Shown here: positions 10,032-20,238 of the stretch, one piece after another
Layout of the letters: each line of letters starts with the position of its first letter
Position numbering within the stretch: position 1 is the first letter of the stretch
NCBI GenBank assembly: GCA_030605125.1
Contig: JAUWBD010000001.1
Coordinates: 1 to 64,000 of the forward strand
Reading direction: 5' to 3'
DNA: 64,000 nt
DNA from: Verrucomicrobiota bacterium
GTDB lineage: Bacteria > Verrucomicrobiota > Verrucomicrobiia > Opitutales > Opitutaceae
Notes under the pieces: model-generated
Told to the model about the DNA's origin: nothing
Databases searched by the model: none
Seen by the model: the letters and a program-made list of their open reading frames with translations, nothing else
Translations under genes and position numbers: made by a program

Positions 10032-11807
10032 CTACTCGCGCGCCAGCGCGCCAAACGCCCCAGCCACGACGTGGAAGGCCTTTTTCGGAACGTGATCCCG
10101 GTCCACCAGGCCCTTCCGGTTGTAGCCGTCCTGGTGCTTCGAGAGTTTGATCGGCGTGCGGAAATCCGAGAGCGTGAAAAAGCTCACCCCCTGCAAGCTG
10201 CCCTCCGCGCGCAGCGCGTCGAGGATCGGCCAGATCTTGCGGTAATACGCCTCCTGCCGCTCCTCGCCGAAATCGAAGCCGGTCTCGCCGCGCACCGCGT
10301 CGATGCCGATCTCCGCGAGCAGCAAGGGCCGCCCCAGCGCGCTGGCGGCGCGGATGCGATCGGTGAGCGTCGGCAAGAGGTCCTTCTCCTCGCCGGGCGT
10401 GCCGTCGTGGATGCCCGCGTAGGTGTTGACCCCGACCACATCGAGCCGGGCCACCAGCTCGAGCGGGCACACCTTGGCCATGTGCGGCGTGTAGGCGCCC
10501 TCGATCCCGCCCGTGTAGGTGACGAGGCGCGTGGCATCGTGCTCGTGAAAAAAATCCGCCGCGCGCACGAAATACTCGAGGTTGGTCTGCGGCTTCTCGA
10601 CGTCGTGGTAAACGCACTCGTTGCCCACGCTCCAGAGGATGATCGAGGGCGCGTTGCGGAAGGCCGACAACATCTCCTCCGCGCACGCAAGCCCGCGCCG
10701 CAGCGGCGCGGGCTCCGCCATGTTGGGCATCCAGTAGGCCGGTATCTCCATCCAGAGAAGGATGCCCGCCTCGTCGCAGGCGCGGACAAACTCCCGGCTC
10801 TGCGGCCAATGCCCGGCGCGCAGGTAGTTCGCGCCGAGTTCACGCGCGAGTCGCACCGCCTCCGCCGCCGTTTTCTCCGACGCGGAGAAGGGCCCGCGCA
10901 CCGGGTCCGTGATCCACGAACACACGCCGCGCAAAAAAATCGGCTCGCCGTTGAGCAGAATCTCGCGACCGCGGGCGCGCACTTCGCGCAAGCCCACGCG
11001 GTCCTCCCAACGATCCGCGCCGCACTCCACCACGAGGCGATAAAGAAACGGATCTTGCGGCAACCAGAGGCGTAGCGCCTCGCGCGGCAGCGCGATCTCG
11101 GCCTCGGCCCAGCGCGCGGCCCGCGCCGCGAGCGTCCACCGCGCGGCGATGCTGCCGTCGGGCGCGACGAGTTTGCCGAGCACCGGATGCCGCTCGTCGC
11201 GCTCGTCGCCGAGCAGGCGCACGCGGAGCTTCAGGCACACGCGATCCTCCTCGAGCCGCGTCTCGAGCGCGGCCGCCTGCACGCAGAGCGCCGGCACGCG
11301 GTAGAGCCGCACGGGCGCATGGATGCCGCCGAAGTGAAACCAGTCGTGGTTCTCGCCCGGCACCGAATCCTCGAGCCGCTTGCACTCCACGAAGACCAGC
11401 AAGCGATTTTCCTCCTGCAGCAGCGAAGTCACGTCGCAGGCAAAAGGCGTGAAGGGGCCGTCATGCTCGCCCGCCAGCTTGCCGTTGAGGAAGACACGGC
11501 AGCGATCGGCGACGCCCTCGAACGCCAGATACACGCGCTCGCCCGGTCCGGCCGGGCGCTGCCGAAAGAGCAGCCGATAGACCAGCAGGCCCTCGTAGAA
11601 TTCGAGTCGGGGATGAATCTGCTGGTAAGCCGCCGGCACGCTCGTGGGCCAAAACGCGTCGTCATCATACGACGGAAAAAAACGCCCCGGAATGCGCTGG
11701 CTGCTCCACCAACTCTGGCGACGCGCCCGCTCCATCGGATCGGGCAAGAGGCCCCACTCGGCGGGGAGCGATTCGGAAGGACGTTCGGCGAACTGGATGG
11801 TAAGCAT
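10032..11807 (-). CDS. Glycoside hydrolase family 2 (beta-galactosidase/glucuronidase-like)
   Basis: Sugar-binding, Ig-like and TIM-barrel layout. FLRGVCSW..., ILWSVGNE (acid/base) and LLLAEIGIDAVRGETG (nucleophile region). True start taken as MLTIQFAERPSE (ATG at 11807), not the longer ORF start. Confidence 0.85.
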   Translation of the reverse strand: MLTIQFAERPSESLPAEWGLLPDPMERARRQSWWSSQRIPGRFFPSYDDDAFWPTSVPAAYQQIHPRLEFYEGLLVYRLLFRQRPAGPGERVYLAFEGVADRCRVFLNGKLAGEHDGPFTPFACDVTSLLQEENRLLVFVECKRLEDSVPGENHDWFHFGGIHAPVRLYRVPALCVQAAALETRLEEDRVCLKLRVRLLGDERDERHPVLGKLVAPDGSIAARWTLAARAARWAEAEIALPREALRLWLPQDPFLYRLVVECGADRWEDRVGLREVRARGREILLNGEPIFLRGVCSWITDPVRGPFSASEKTAAEAVRLARELGANYLRAGHWPQSREFVRACDEAGILLWMEIPAYWMPNMAEPAPLRRGLACAEEMLSAFRNAPSIILWSVGNECVYHDVEKPQTNLEYFVRAADFFHEHDATRLVTYTGGIEGAYTPHMAKVCPLELVARLDVVGVNTYAGIHDGTPGEEKDLLPTLTDRIRAASALGRPLLLAEIGIDAVRGETGFDFGEERQEAYYRKIWPILDALRAEGSLQGVSFFTLSDFRTPIKLSKHQDGYNRKGLVDRDHVPKKAFHVVAGAFGALARE

Positions 11808-11866
11808 GATAGGAAACAAGTCCGCGCCCACGCGGAGCGGCATCTGTCGGGGGCCCGGGCCCGGCC

Positions 11867-13855
11867 TCAACCTTTGCCCCGGCGCAGACTCGCGCCCGGA
11901 TCGTCCAGGCCCTCCACGGCAAAGGTCGGCATCGGCAGCGCGGCGCCGTTGATGCTCACGAAGCGGAAGGGCGACACATAGGGCGAATACGACGCGGCGA
12001 GCTTGAGGCCCTCGCGCTCGTAGCTGGTGGTGCGCATCAGCGCATAGTAGTCGTCCTTCACGGTGGCGCGCGCGAGCCAGCGGCGGAAGTCCGCGAAGGA
12101 TTCGAAGTCGCCCGCCGGATGAATCTCGAACACGAAGCCTTGGTGGGTCTCGACGATCTGGCGGTAGCTGAGCGCCACCGGATTCCACGCCTCGAAGGCG
12201 GAGATCAACACCGAGAGATGCCCGCCGTGGGTCTGGACCTGAAGCACGGCCTTGCGGCTCTGCTCGGGGCCGGCCGAGAGGGGCAGCGGGATGATGCCGA
12301 CGTAGTGCGCGCCCTCGTTGATCGCGATCGGCGCGAGCTTGTGTGCGGTGTGATTGAGCGTCGGCACCGCCACCTCGCCGACAAACAGCTCCAAGGGCTC
12401 GCTGAAGTGGAGCGGGCGAAACACGCCGGCGCGGATGCGCTTCACCATGCCATCGAGCGGCAGCGGGTTGTAGAACACCATCGCGGTGTTGCGGTGCTGC
12501 ACGGTGCGGATCTCGCCGGTCTCGCGAAAATCATCGGCGCCGGCGCCGCCGCCGAAGGGATAGCGCTCGTCGAAAAAGCTGCGGCTGTAATACACCGCCG
12601 CGTTGGCCGGACCGCGCGTGCGATCCGTCGCCGGGCGCCGGGCGAGCGTGGCGAAGAAGCCGTTGGCCTGGGAGTTGTCGAGCCAGCTGTATTGCGCGGT
12701 GCCGAGGGTGTAGTTTTCCCCGAAGTAGGTCGTCAGCAGCGGACGGCGCGGACCATAGACGGCCTCGGCGGGGGCGCCGGCGGGACGCGTGGCCGTGGGC
12801 GCGGACCAGGAGATGGTCGAGGTCCCGGTCTCCGCGGTGCCGCGCACGCAGGCGCCGGCCGGCTTATGGAAAATCGTCTCCACCAGCGCCGCGGTGAGGT
12901 GGTATTCAGAACGCGAATACCAGATCGGATGCGCCTGAAAGAAGGCGATCTCCTGCCTGGTCTTCGCGGTCACGTGCGGGCTCGTCTCGGGGTGCCGAAT
13001 GATCTCGTCCACGAGATTGAGCGCGAAGCGCTCCGGGAACAGGTGATGCAACAGGCAGGCCGAGCCGCCGAGCAGGCCCTGGCGGTCGTTGGCGGAGGCG
13101 CGGCTCATCGGGCCGGCCATCACGCCCGCGCGGGGATCGAAATGCAGCGCGAGGTCCTGCCAGTAGAAACGCTCGAGACGCAGGGCGAGTTCGCGCGCCT
13201 CGGTGCTCTTCGCGCCGCCCACCATGGCCGCGAGCGGCTGCAGCGAGACGGGCGTGTAGTTGGGCGAGTTATACTCGCAGGGGAAGCCGTTGCGCTCGAA
13301 GACCTCCATCGCCTGGTGCAGCCTCATCAGCCCGACCTCCACCAACGCCGGATCGCCGACCAACTCGCCGCCCACGATCAAGGCATGCATCGCCTTGAAG
13401 GGGTGATTGTCGTTATAGCCGTGGATCTTCAGATCCTCCGTCGTCATGAACGGAAGGTTCAACTTCAGGTAACGGAGCAGCTTTTCCTCCGCCTCCGGCT
13501 CCAGCCGCTCGCGGTAGTGATGCAGGATGTCCACCGCGGCCCCGGGGGTGAAGTGATCGGGCGTCTCGCGATAGTGCCGCAGAATGATCCGGTTGGCGCG
13601 CTGCACACAGCGAGGATCGCCATCGAGGTAGGCGAGGCATTGCCAGAGCGCACCTCGATACCCGCCGAACGCACGCTGCGCATTACCCGGGCCGATAAAG
13701 TCACCCTCCTCGCTCCAATACTGGTCGATCCGCTCGCAAAAGGCGGCGTAGAGCCGTTTGCGCAAGAACCCCTGCTCCACCGGCCCGGGGACGAGGGGCG
13801 CAGCGGCGGAAGCGGCCGCCCGCGAGGCGCTGAGAGTGCTGGCTAGATCGATCAT
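11867..13855 (-). CDS. Uncharacterised alpha-toroid-like protein (polysaccharide lyase/glycosidase-like)
   Basis: Contains HGYNDNHPFKAMHALIVGGELVGD and EYNSPNYTPVSLQPLAAM blocks, shared with the 31625-33793 protein. C-terminal half is beta-rich. Confidence 0.6.
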   Translation of the reverse strand: MIDLASTLSASRAAASAAAPLVPGPVEQGFLRKRLYAAFCERIDQYWSEEGDFIGPGNAQRAFGGYRGALWQCLAYLDGDPRCVQRANRIILRHYRETPDHFTPGAAVDILHHYRERLEPEAEEKLLRYLKLNLPFMTTEDLKIHGYNDNHPFKAMHALIVGGELVGDPALVEVGLMRLHQAMEVFERNGFPCEYNSPNYTPVSLQPLAAMVGGAKSTEARELALRLERFYWQDLALHFDPRAGVMAGPMSRASANDRQGLLGGSACLLHHLFPERFALNLVDEIIRHPETSPHVTAKTRQEIAFFQAHPIWYSRSEYHLTAALVETIFHKPAGACVRGTAETGTSTISWSAPTATRPAGAPAEAVYGPRRPLLTTYFGENYTLGTAQYSWLDNSQANGFFATLARRPATDRTRGPANAAVYYSRSFFDERYPFGGGAGADDFRETGEIRTVQHRNTAMVFYNPLPLDGMVKRIRAGVFRPLHFSEPLELFVGEVAVPTLNHTAHKLAPIAINEGAHYVGIIPLPLSAGPEQSRKAVLQVQTHGGHLSVLISAFEAWNPVALSYRQIVETHQGFVFEIHPAGDFESFADFRRWLARATVKDDYYALMRTTSYEREGLKLAASYSPYVSPFRFVSINGAALPMPTFAVEGLDDPGASLRRGKG

Positions 13856-13969
13856 TGAAAGGTGCTTGTGCGGGAAGTCGCGTGCTCGCTCGTGAAGCGC
13901 CGAAGGTTGCCGGTTTCCGACTAAAAGCTCAACCGTTTATTGCATTTCTTCCCGTGTATTAATTAAGCC

Positions 13970-16087
13970 CTATTGAAAGCCGTATTTCAGGGATTGGGTG
14001 ACGAGCGGGAAGTCGTCGCTGCGGAAGGGGCCGACAGGCAGGCCGGCGGCGCTGTAGAGGTTGGTGGTCGGGTTTTTGGCCCAGCCATAGCGCACCGCCA
14101 CGGGCGCCGGGACCTCCGGCGACCACACGCGCACGGTGTCCCCCTCGATCGCGGCCTGCGCCCACACCCAGCGGCGATCGGCGCCGCAAATGGCAAAACC
14201 CTGCAGCTGGCTGCCCGGACTCGTCGGCTGGAGGGGAGCGGTGGTGGCCGGGCGATCCGGCAGCGTGCGCAGCACATAGGTGTCGGAAAGCGGCTTCGCC
14301 ACGAGGCCGCCTTCGACGTGGGTGAAGTTCACGATGATCGAACCACCGCTAACGTTGGCGGACTTGAAAGCGGGCCCGGTCCAGGCCACGTCAGACCGCC
14401 CGTAGGTATTCGCCAAGGCGATACGCGCGAGCCGCTCCCCGGGGTCCTGCTTGTTGCCGCCGTGCACGTCGTCGGCGTCGCCGGTGTCGATCAGGATCGC
14501 CTGCCCGGTGTGGGGCAAGGCGAGCGCGAGCGTCTGCGACTCGCGCAGGTCGGCGACGTTGTCCTCGCCGGGATTGGGCGTCTTGCGGCCGTAGTTGGCG
14601 ATCTGGCACCAGTAGAAAGGCAGGGCGGGCCACCCGAAACGTTCGCGCCAGTCGGTGATGAGCAGCGGAAAAGCCTCCCGGTATTGGAAACCGCGGGAGC
14701 CGTTGCTCTCGCCCTGATACCAGAGGACGCCGCGCACGGCGAAGCGCTCAAGCGGAGCGATCATGCCGTTGTAGAGCCGCGAGGGAGATTGCTGCTCCTC
14801 GAAAGGCGGCGGAGTCGGCGCGCGCGGCGCGGACTCGGACTCGGCGCTTCCGAGGGCAGGGAAAGCGTGCTCGACCTTGGCGAGCCACGGGCCCTTGAGC
14901 GGGTCCGTCTTGCTGCCTTGGACGAGGCGGAAGGGGCTGCGTGGGTCGAGCTCCATGCCGCCAACCGGATTCCACAGGCGCACCGCCACCGTGTGCGTGC
15001 CGGCGGCAGCCTTGGCCGCGACCACGTCGTAGCGGCGGCGGTTGTTGTGCGGCTGGAGCGAGCGGGCGTCGGTGGTGTCGAGCAGCTCGCCGTTCCAATA
15101 CACCTCGGCGAAGTTTCCGCCGAGGATCGGCAAGTCGAGGTAGTGGTGCTTGCCGGCCTGCGCGGCGGCGATCTCCACCGTGCGGCGCAGCCAGACCACG
15201 CCGGCGTCGGGCAGGCCCGCGCGCGCCAGGGTCGTCGGCAGCTCGACTTGGGTCCAGGAGGCGGTGTCGGCGTCGGGACCGGCGAAGGCGCGCGCATCGG
15301 CGCTGGCAACCACTGCGCGACCATGCCGCTTTTGCCATTCTTCAAGCGCTGCGGCGTAGGCCTCCTGCCGCGCCGGGTAGCCAAACACCGCGTCGTTCAC
15401 ACGGCGGCTGCCCTCGGCCAGATCCGGGTGGCACTCCAGCAGCTCGGCCCGCATCCACGCCTCGATCGGCGTGCCTCCGACGGAAGCGTGTAGCAACCCC
15501 ACCGGAGTCTTCAGTTCGCGGCCGAGATACTTGGCGAAGTAGTAACCCACCCCGCTCATCTGGCCGGTCGTCCGCGGTCCCGCCTCGACCCAACGACCGT
15601 GGCGGCTGGTGACGTCGTCCGCGGGTTCCGCGGGCGAAGCCAGGGTGACGCGCAGCTCGCGAATCCAGGGATTGGCGGACGCGGCGATTTCGACCGGGGC
15701 GTTGGCGGTGTGGCCCAGGTGGTGGCCCATGTTGGACTGGCCCGAGATGAGCCAGACTTCGCCGACCAGGACATCGGGGATCGCCACGCGCTCCCCGGCC
15801 TCGACCACGAGATCAAAAGGGCCCGCCTCGGCGCGCTCCAGATCGAGCCTGGCGATCCAGGCACCGTCGGGGCCGGCCGTCGCCTCGGCCGCGTGCGAGC
15901 CGAGCGTCACCCGCACCCGCTGACCGGGCGTCGCCTTTCCCCAGACGGGAACGCTCGCGGCACGTTGCAATACCATGCCCTCGGTGAAGACACCGGGTAG
16001 GCGCACTTCGGCGTGGAGTCCGCTCACGCCGGCGTCGCACAGGCCCAGCACCAGCAGAGTGGTGGCCCAAAAGGTTGATTTGTTCAT
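13970..16087 (-). CDS. Sialate O-acetylesterase-like carbohydrate esterase (SASA domain), secreted
   Basis: Signal peptide; LPGVFTEGMVLQRAASVPVWGKATPGQRVRV; LVGEVWLISGQSNMGHHLG; VLWYQGESN. Confidence 0.85.
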   Translation of the reverse strand: MNKSTFWATTLLVLGLCDAGVSGLHAEVRLPGVFTEGMVLQRAASVPVWGKATPGQRVRVTLGSHAAEATAGPDGAWIARLDLERAEAGPFDLVVEAGERVAIPDVLVGEVWLISGQSNMGHHLGHTANAPVEIAASANPWIRELRVTLASPAEPADDVTSRHGRWVEAGPRTTGQMSGVGYYFAKYLGRELKTPVGLLHASVGGTPIEAWMRAELLECHPDLAEGSRRVNDAVFGYPARQEAYAAALEEWQKRHGRAVVASADARAFAGPDADTASWTQVELPTTLARAGLPDAGVVWLRRTVEIAAAQAGKHHYLDLPILGGNFAEVYWNGELLDTTDARSLQPHNNRRRYDVVAAKAAAGTHTVAVRLWNPVGGMELDPRSPFRLVQGSKTDPLKGPWLAKVEHAFPALGSAESESAPRAPTPPPFEEQQSPSRLYNGMIAPLERFAVRGVLWYQGESNGSRGFQYREAFPLLITDWRERFGWPALPFYWCQIANYGRKTPNPGEDNVADLRESQTLALALPHTGQAILIDTGDADDVHGGNKQDPGERLARIALANTYGRSDVAWTGPAFKSANVSGGSIIVNFTHVEGGLVAKPLSDTYVLRTLPDRPATTAPLQPTSPGSQLQGFAICGADRRWVWAQAAIEGDTVRVWSPEVPAPVAVRYGWAKNPTTNLYSAAGLPVGPFRSDDFPLVTQSLKYGFQ

Positions 16088-16120
16088 GTTCGAAATCGCG
16101 CCAAAATCGTATCCGTTTAG

Positions 16121-19100
16121 TTAATACAGCTCCAGACGGACTCCGCGAATCTCGCCGTCCATCTTGGGGATGCCCTTCTTGAAGTAGTCCTGGTAGCTGC
16201 CGTGGCGGGGATGGTAGAGGTCGATCTCGTTGACCCCCGTCTTGAGCCAGTGGTCCACGCGGACGCCGTAGCCGGCGAGCTGATCGCGCGCCTCGCGGAA
16301 GTAGCCGGTCTGGTTGAGCATCACGGCGCCGACCTGCGGGCTGCGCTCGTCCTGCTCCACCACGATGCGCACGGTCCGCCCCTCCCAGTGCTTGGGCAGC
16401 TCGAAGGTGCGACGAAGGCCGAACATGCCCTTCACCTGTCCGGGCAACTCGCTCCGTCCCTTCTGCTCGTGCCATGAGAGGGCGTTGGTCCAGGAGCCCG
16501 CGAGATCGAGGACCTCGACGGGACGCGGCACCGCCCAGAGGTAGAGCAGGCCGCCGGGACCGCCCTCGCGGGGCTCGCCGGTCACCTCAAGGGCGAGATC
16601 GAGCGGGCCTTGGGCGGCGGCCTCGCTGACATCGACAATCATCGGGTTGGCCAGCGGCACGTCCGCGAGCCGACCGTTGATCCAGACCTTGCCGCTGCCA
16701 CCACGCACGCCCATCTGGTGGAAGCCGGCCTTGAAGCCAAGGAGCACACGCTTGTTGGACTGAAGCCATTCGGCGGGGACCTCGACGCGCCGCAGGTATT
16801 GCGCGGAGCGAGTGTCGGTCCAGCCGCGGGCGAGCCAGGTGCCGAGGCGGGCCTTTTCCCAGCCGGTGGCGGTGAAGCCAGGCTTTTCCCAGCCGTCGGC
16901 GATCGGACGCGGGTTGGTGGAGCGTCGCACGAGCCAGCCGTCGGAGAGATCGCGTCCATCTTGCCCCAGCGCCTGTGCCTCCTGGCGCATCAGCGGGTAG
17001 GTGTCGCCCAAGCCGGAGGGCTCGAGACGCAGGGCGCGCCAGGTCTTGGACTGGCGCTCCAGCCAGACGAAGGGCGCGCGCAGTCCGGCATCTTTTCGCA
17101 TGACGGCGAATTGGCGGATTTGGAAGGGGCCGAAGCTCTGATCGCGAAGGATGAACTCTCCCTCGGCGCCTCGCTCGGCCGGCACGGTCTGGTCGAAGCC
17201 GCCGGCGAAATCGGCCACCGCGGTGCCGGTGGTTCCGCGCAGGGTGAGGTTGGCGGTGAAGCGGGTCTCGAGATCAAGGTTGCGGTCCACGCCGAAGGCG
17301 GAGGCGAGGAAGACATCGTAGAGGCCGTTTTTGCTCTCACGCTTGTCCACCCAGATCTGCGGATTGTCGGAGCGCGCCTCGAGCGACACGCCGAGCGACA
17401 CCAGCATCTCCTCGAAGAGCGCCTGGCGGCCCTCCTCGTTGACGAAGCTTCCGCCCTCGTCCTTCACGCGCAGGTGCAGCGGCGAGCCGAGCCAGATGAG
17501 GCGGCCTTTGCCGTAGGCGATCTCGGCGATCGCCGTGCCGCCGTCGGTCCACTTCGCGATCGAGTTGAGCTGGGCCGGCGCACCCTCGATGCGGATGGCG
17601 CCGGAGCTGGCCTGTCCCTGAAAATCGATCGCGACACCACTGCCCTCGACGGTGCGACCGCGAAGCGAAGGCAGGAGCGTCTGCTCCTGCGCGAAGGTCA
17701 TCTTCGCGGTCGGCGAGCGGCTGAAGTCCGAGCCGTCGATGCGGTAGTCCTCGATGCGCAGACCGAAAGCTTCCGCGAGCGGCCAGCTGTTTTGCTCCAC
17801 CGGCGAGTGCCGTCCGGTGTTGAACTGGGCGACGAAGACGCCGCCTCCGCGGACGTAGCGCTTGATCGCCGCGACGCGCTCCTCGGACACGACGGAGGTG
17901 GAGCAGTCGATGATCACGGGGACGGCGTCGGCGAGCCCCTTGTCCATGTCCGGCCCATCGACCAGCACCGGGCTGAGGCCGGCGCGGGGCAAGGGGCCGC
18001 GCGAAGGATCCCAGCGCCAGATGTCGTGGTTCATGAAACGCTCGCCCTGCTCGACATCGCGAAGCACGCCCACGGAGGGCGCGACAAAGTCCACCTTGCC
18101 GAAGGTTTTGAGGAGGGACGCGTTGTCCTTCCACCATTGCACGACGTCCTTGCGGCTCCAGAAGTCGCGCTCGACGTCGAAGACATAGTCGTGCGCATCC
18201 TGCCCTTCCCAGAAGAGCGTGGCGAACTTGTGCTGGATGCGGTTGGCGTTGGCCGAAGGCTGGCCGCCCTCGCTGCTACCGGGGATGCCGCGCAGGCGGG
18301 AGTAGCCCTTGTAGTGCATGGGGCGAAAGAAGGCCCCCTGCCCCGTGAGCTGCGGGTAGGCGCCGTATTGCTCGAAGAGATCCATCGCCGCGGCCTGGAA
18401 CATGTGCGGCGTCATCACCTTGATCGGACGCACGGGATCGATCTCGCGCATAAACTGAAGGTAGATGCGCAGCATCTCGAGTTTCTCCCAGATCAGGTAG
18501 TCGTTCCAATCGACCCAAAACTGGTTGAGCTCGCGGCTGGCAAAGGGGAACTCCTCGCCGTGCTCCTTGCTGAGGAAGGTGCGGTAGATGATGCGGCCGC
18601 CATGCGAATAGAGCGCGAAGTGGTTGGCGCCGGGGCGGAGCAGGCCGGTCACGTCGAACTGCGTGTGCTTGTTCAGGTGATGACGCGGATTGTTGGTGGC
18701 GGAGCCTCCGGCGCGGCGTCCGTTGACCCAGAGTTCAACCGGCCGTCCTTCCTTTTCGGTGAAGGGTTGGACGTGGAGGTAGATCGTCCGGTCGCCTTTC
18801 AGGAAGTCGGCCGGCACTTCCTCGTTGAAGCGGAACCAGAGGGGTGCGGTATCGCCCTCGGCGCGGAACTGGTTGTGCACGCGGCGGCTGGTGCGAAGAT
18901 CGCTCGCCCACGTGGAATCGTCGAAGCCGGGGCGGGTGAAACCGCGCTGGTCGCCCGCCTCGGCATTGACGCCGGGCAACCAGCGCCAGGGGCGCGCATC
19001 GAGATCGATCACCTCGCCGCGACGGCCAAAGAAGTAGGCGTGTTCCGGATACGGGAAGGTTTCCCAGCTCTTGGCGTCGATGCCGAAAAGGCGGTTGGCC

Positions 19101-20125
19101 TGCTCGAGCGAGTAGTTTTTCACCGTGCGCAGATAGAGCGGGAATCGCGTCTCGGCCTGCGGCGGCACGCGGCGCGGCTCGCTGAGGAAGAACTCTCCGT
19201 GCGGCTCCATCCACCCGATGAGATTCGGGTCGTCCTTGAAGTGGTTCATCACGGTGCGAAGACCGTGCAGCTCGATGGCCTTGGCGGCATCGGAGGCGAT
19301 CTGCGTCGCGTAGTATCCGTCGGCCGACGGCAGATCGCGTGCGGGCAGCGCGGCCTCGGGCGCGGTCTCCACGTGGTCGGCGAGGTCGCCCACGCTGCGC
19401 CCCCACCACGGCGGCACGCCACCCCAGATCATGAAGCGGTAGGGAGCGCCTATCTCACGCGCGCCGGCGACGATGTTCTCCGCCGTGCTGAGGTCGTAGG
19501 CGTTGGGCGCGAAGCTCGCCGTGAGACCGCTGCTGTGCGGATGGACGTTGACCACCGGGATGTGCTCGCGGGCGAAATCGCGCACCTCGGGTGATTTCGT
19601 CGGCGGCATCCACCACATGCCAAGAGCCAGGTTGTCAAAACCGTCGAGGTATCGCGGGTGCGCGCCCAGCTCCGGGCCCGCCCAAGATTTCGCGTTGAGC
19701 GCGGTCACGAAGGGTGTGAGCGAGTCGCGCGTCGGGCCGGACAACACGAAGACCTCGCGCTCCTTCACGCCCACCGCCCAGAGGCCGGAGTCGGCGATCT
19801 CGAGCACCGCACCCGAAATGCGGGGGTCCGCCGCGGGACGGGACGCCGCGTAGGCCGTGAGATCGGCGAGATACTTCGAGGCGACGATGCGAGCCTTGGC
19901 GGCATCCTCACAGGTGAACCGCACCAGAGACACTCCCGAGGCCCATCGGCCGCCCTTCGCCTCCACCAGACCGAAGCCGCGCATCTCGAAAGGGCCCGCG
20001 GACAACTCCTTCGCCGGCGCCTCGCGGTATCCGCGGAGGAGCGGCTCGGCGGAGAAACCGACGAGGGTACATGCTAGCAAAAGGGCGAGCACCGTGGCCC
20101 GCACAGGGGGAGCAATCATCGTCAT
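16121..20125 (-). CDS. Giant secreted GH42-like (beta-galactosidase-like) protein with C-terminal beta-sandwich domains
   Basis: 1334 aa with signal peptide. TIM-barrel-like region with DPNLIGWMEPHGEFF, SSEGGQPSAN and a trimerisation-like domain (YVRGGGVFVAQFNTGRHS). Paralogous to the split gene 33798-37846. Confidence 0.65.
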   Translation of the reverse strand: MTMIAPPVRATVLALLLACTLVGFSAEPLLRGYREAPAKELSAGPFEMRGFGLVEAKGGRWASGVSLVRFTCEDAAKARIVASKYLADLTAYAASRPAADPRISGAVLEIADSGLWAVGVKEREVFVLSGPTRDSLTPFVTALNAKSWAGPELGAHPRYLDGFDNLALGMWWMPPTKSPEVRDFAREHIPVVNVHPHSSGLTASFAPNAYDLSTAENIVAGAREIGAPYRFMIWGGVPPWWGRSVGDLADHVETAPEAALPARDLPSADGYYATQIASDAAKAIELHGLRTVMNHFKDDPNLIGWMEPHGEFFLSEPRRVPPQAETRFPLYLRTVKNYSLEQANRLFGIDAKSWETFPYPEHAYFFGRRGEVIDLDARPWRWLPGVNAEAGDQRGFTRPGFDDSTWASDLRTSRRVHNQFRAEGDTAPLWFRFNEEVPADFLKGDRTIYLHVQPFTEKEGRPVELWVNGRRAGGSATNNPRHHLNKHTQFDVTGLLRPGANHFALYSHGGRIIYRTFLSKEHGEEFPFASRELNQFWVDWNDYLIWEKLEMLRIYLQFMREIDPVRPIKVMTPHMFQAAAMDLFEQYGAYPQLTGQGAFFRPMHYKGYSRLRGIPGSSEGGQPSANANRIQHKFATLFWEGQDAHDYVFDVERDFWSRKDVVQWWKDNASLLKTFGKVDFVAPSVGVLRDVEQGERFMNHDIWRWDPSRGPLPRAGLSPVLVDGPDMDKGLADAVPVIIDCSTSVVSEERVAAIKRYVRGGGVFVAQFNTGRHSPVEQNSWPLAEAFGLRIEDYRIDGSDFSRSPTAKMTFAQEQTLLPSLRGRTVEGSGVAIDFQGQASSGAIRIEGAPAQLNSIAKWTDGGTAIAEIAYGKGRLIWLGSPLHLRVKDEGGSFVNEEGRQALFEEMLVSLGVSLEARSDNPQIWVDKRESKNGLYDVFLASAFGVDRNLDLETRFTANLTLRGTTGTAVADFAGGFDQTVPAERGAEGEFILRDQSFGPFQIRQFAVMRKDAGLRAPFVWLERQSKTWRALRLEPSGLGDTYPLMRQEAQALGQDGRDLSDGWLVRRSTNPRPIADGWEKPGFTATGWEKARLGTWLARGWTDTRSAQYLRRVEVPAEWLQSNKRVLLGFKAGFHQMGVRGGSGKVWINGRLADVPLANPMIVDVSEAAAQGPLDLALEVTGEPREGGPGGLLYLWAVPRPVEVLDLAGSWTNALSWHEQKGRSELPGQVKGMFGLRRTFELPKHWEGRTVRIVVEQDERSPQVGAVMLNQTGYFREARDQLAGYGVRVDHWLKTGVNEIDLYHPRHGSYQDYFKKGIPKMDGEIRGVRLELY

Positions 20126-20196
20126 GAAAAGCTGGATACGTCGTAAGTCGGGCGATCCGACGGGGTGTCGGTCGCCGGGAAAAAACCGAGGAGCGG

Positions 20197-20213
20197 GGCC
20201 GCCTGCGGCGGCC
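20197..20213 (-). other. GC-rich hairpin between pseudopilin gene and giant GH gene
   Basis: GGCCGCC-TGC-GGCGGCC. On the minus strand it is followed about 14 nt later by a T6 tract. Confidence 0.35.
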
Positions 20214-20238
20214 GGCCGTCAGGGGCGGGGTGCGACAC

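Noticed and set aside
7462-10809. 1115-aa minus-strand ORF
   Set aside because: Antisense to the clearly coding beta-helix gene 7690-9921. Low-complexity Arg/Gly/Val/Asp-rich translation typical of shadow frames in high-GC coding DNA.
11808-12188. N-terminal extension of the GH2 ORF
   Set aside because: Overlaps the end of the upstream toroid-like gene in another frame. GH2 homology begins at MLTIQFAERPSE.
16610-19594. 994-aa plus-strand ORF
   Set aside because: Antisense shadow of the giant GH42-like gene; no recognisable domains and biased composition.
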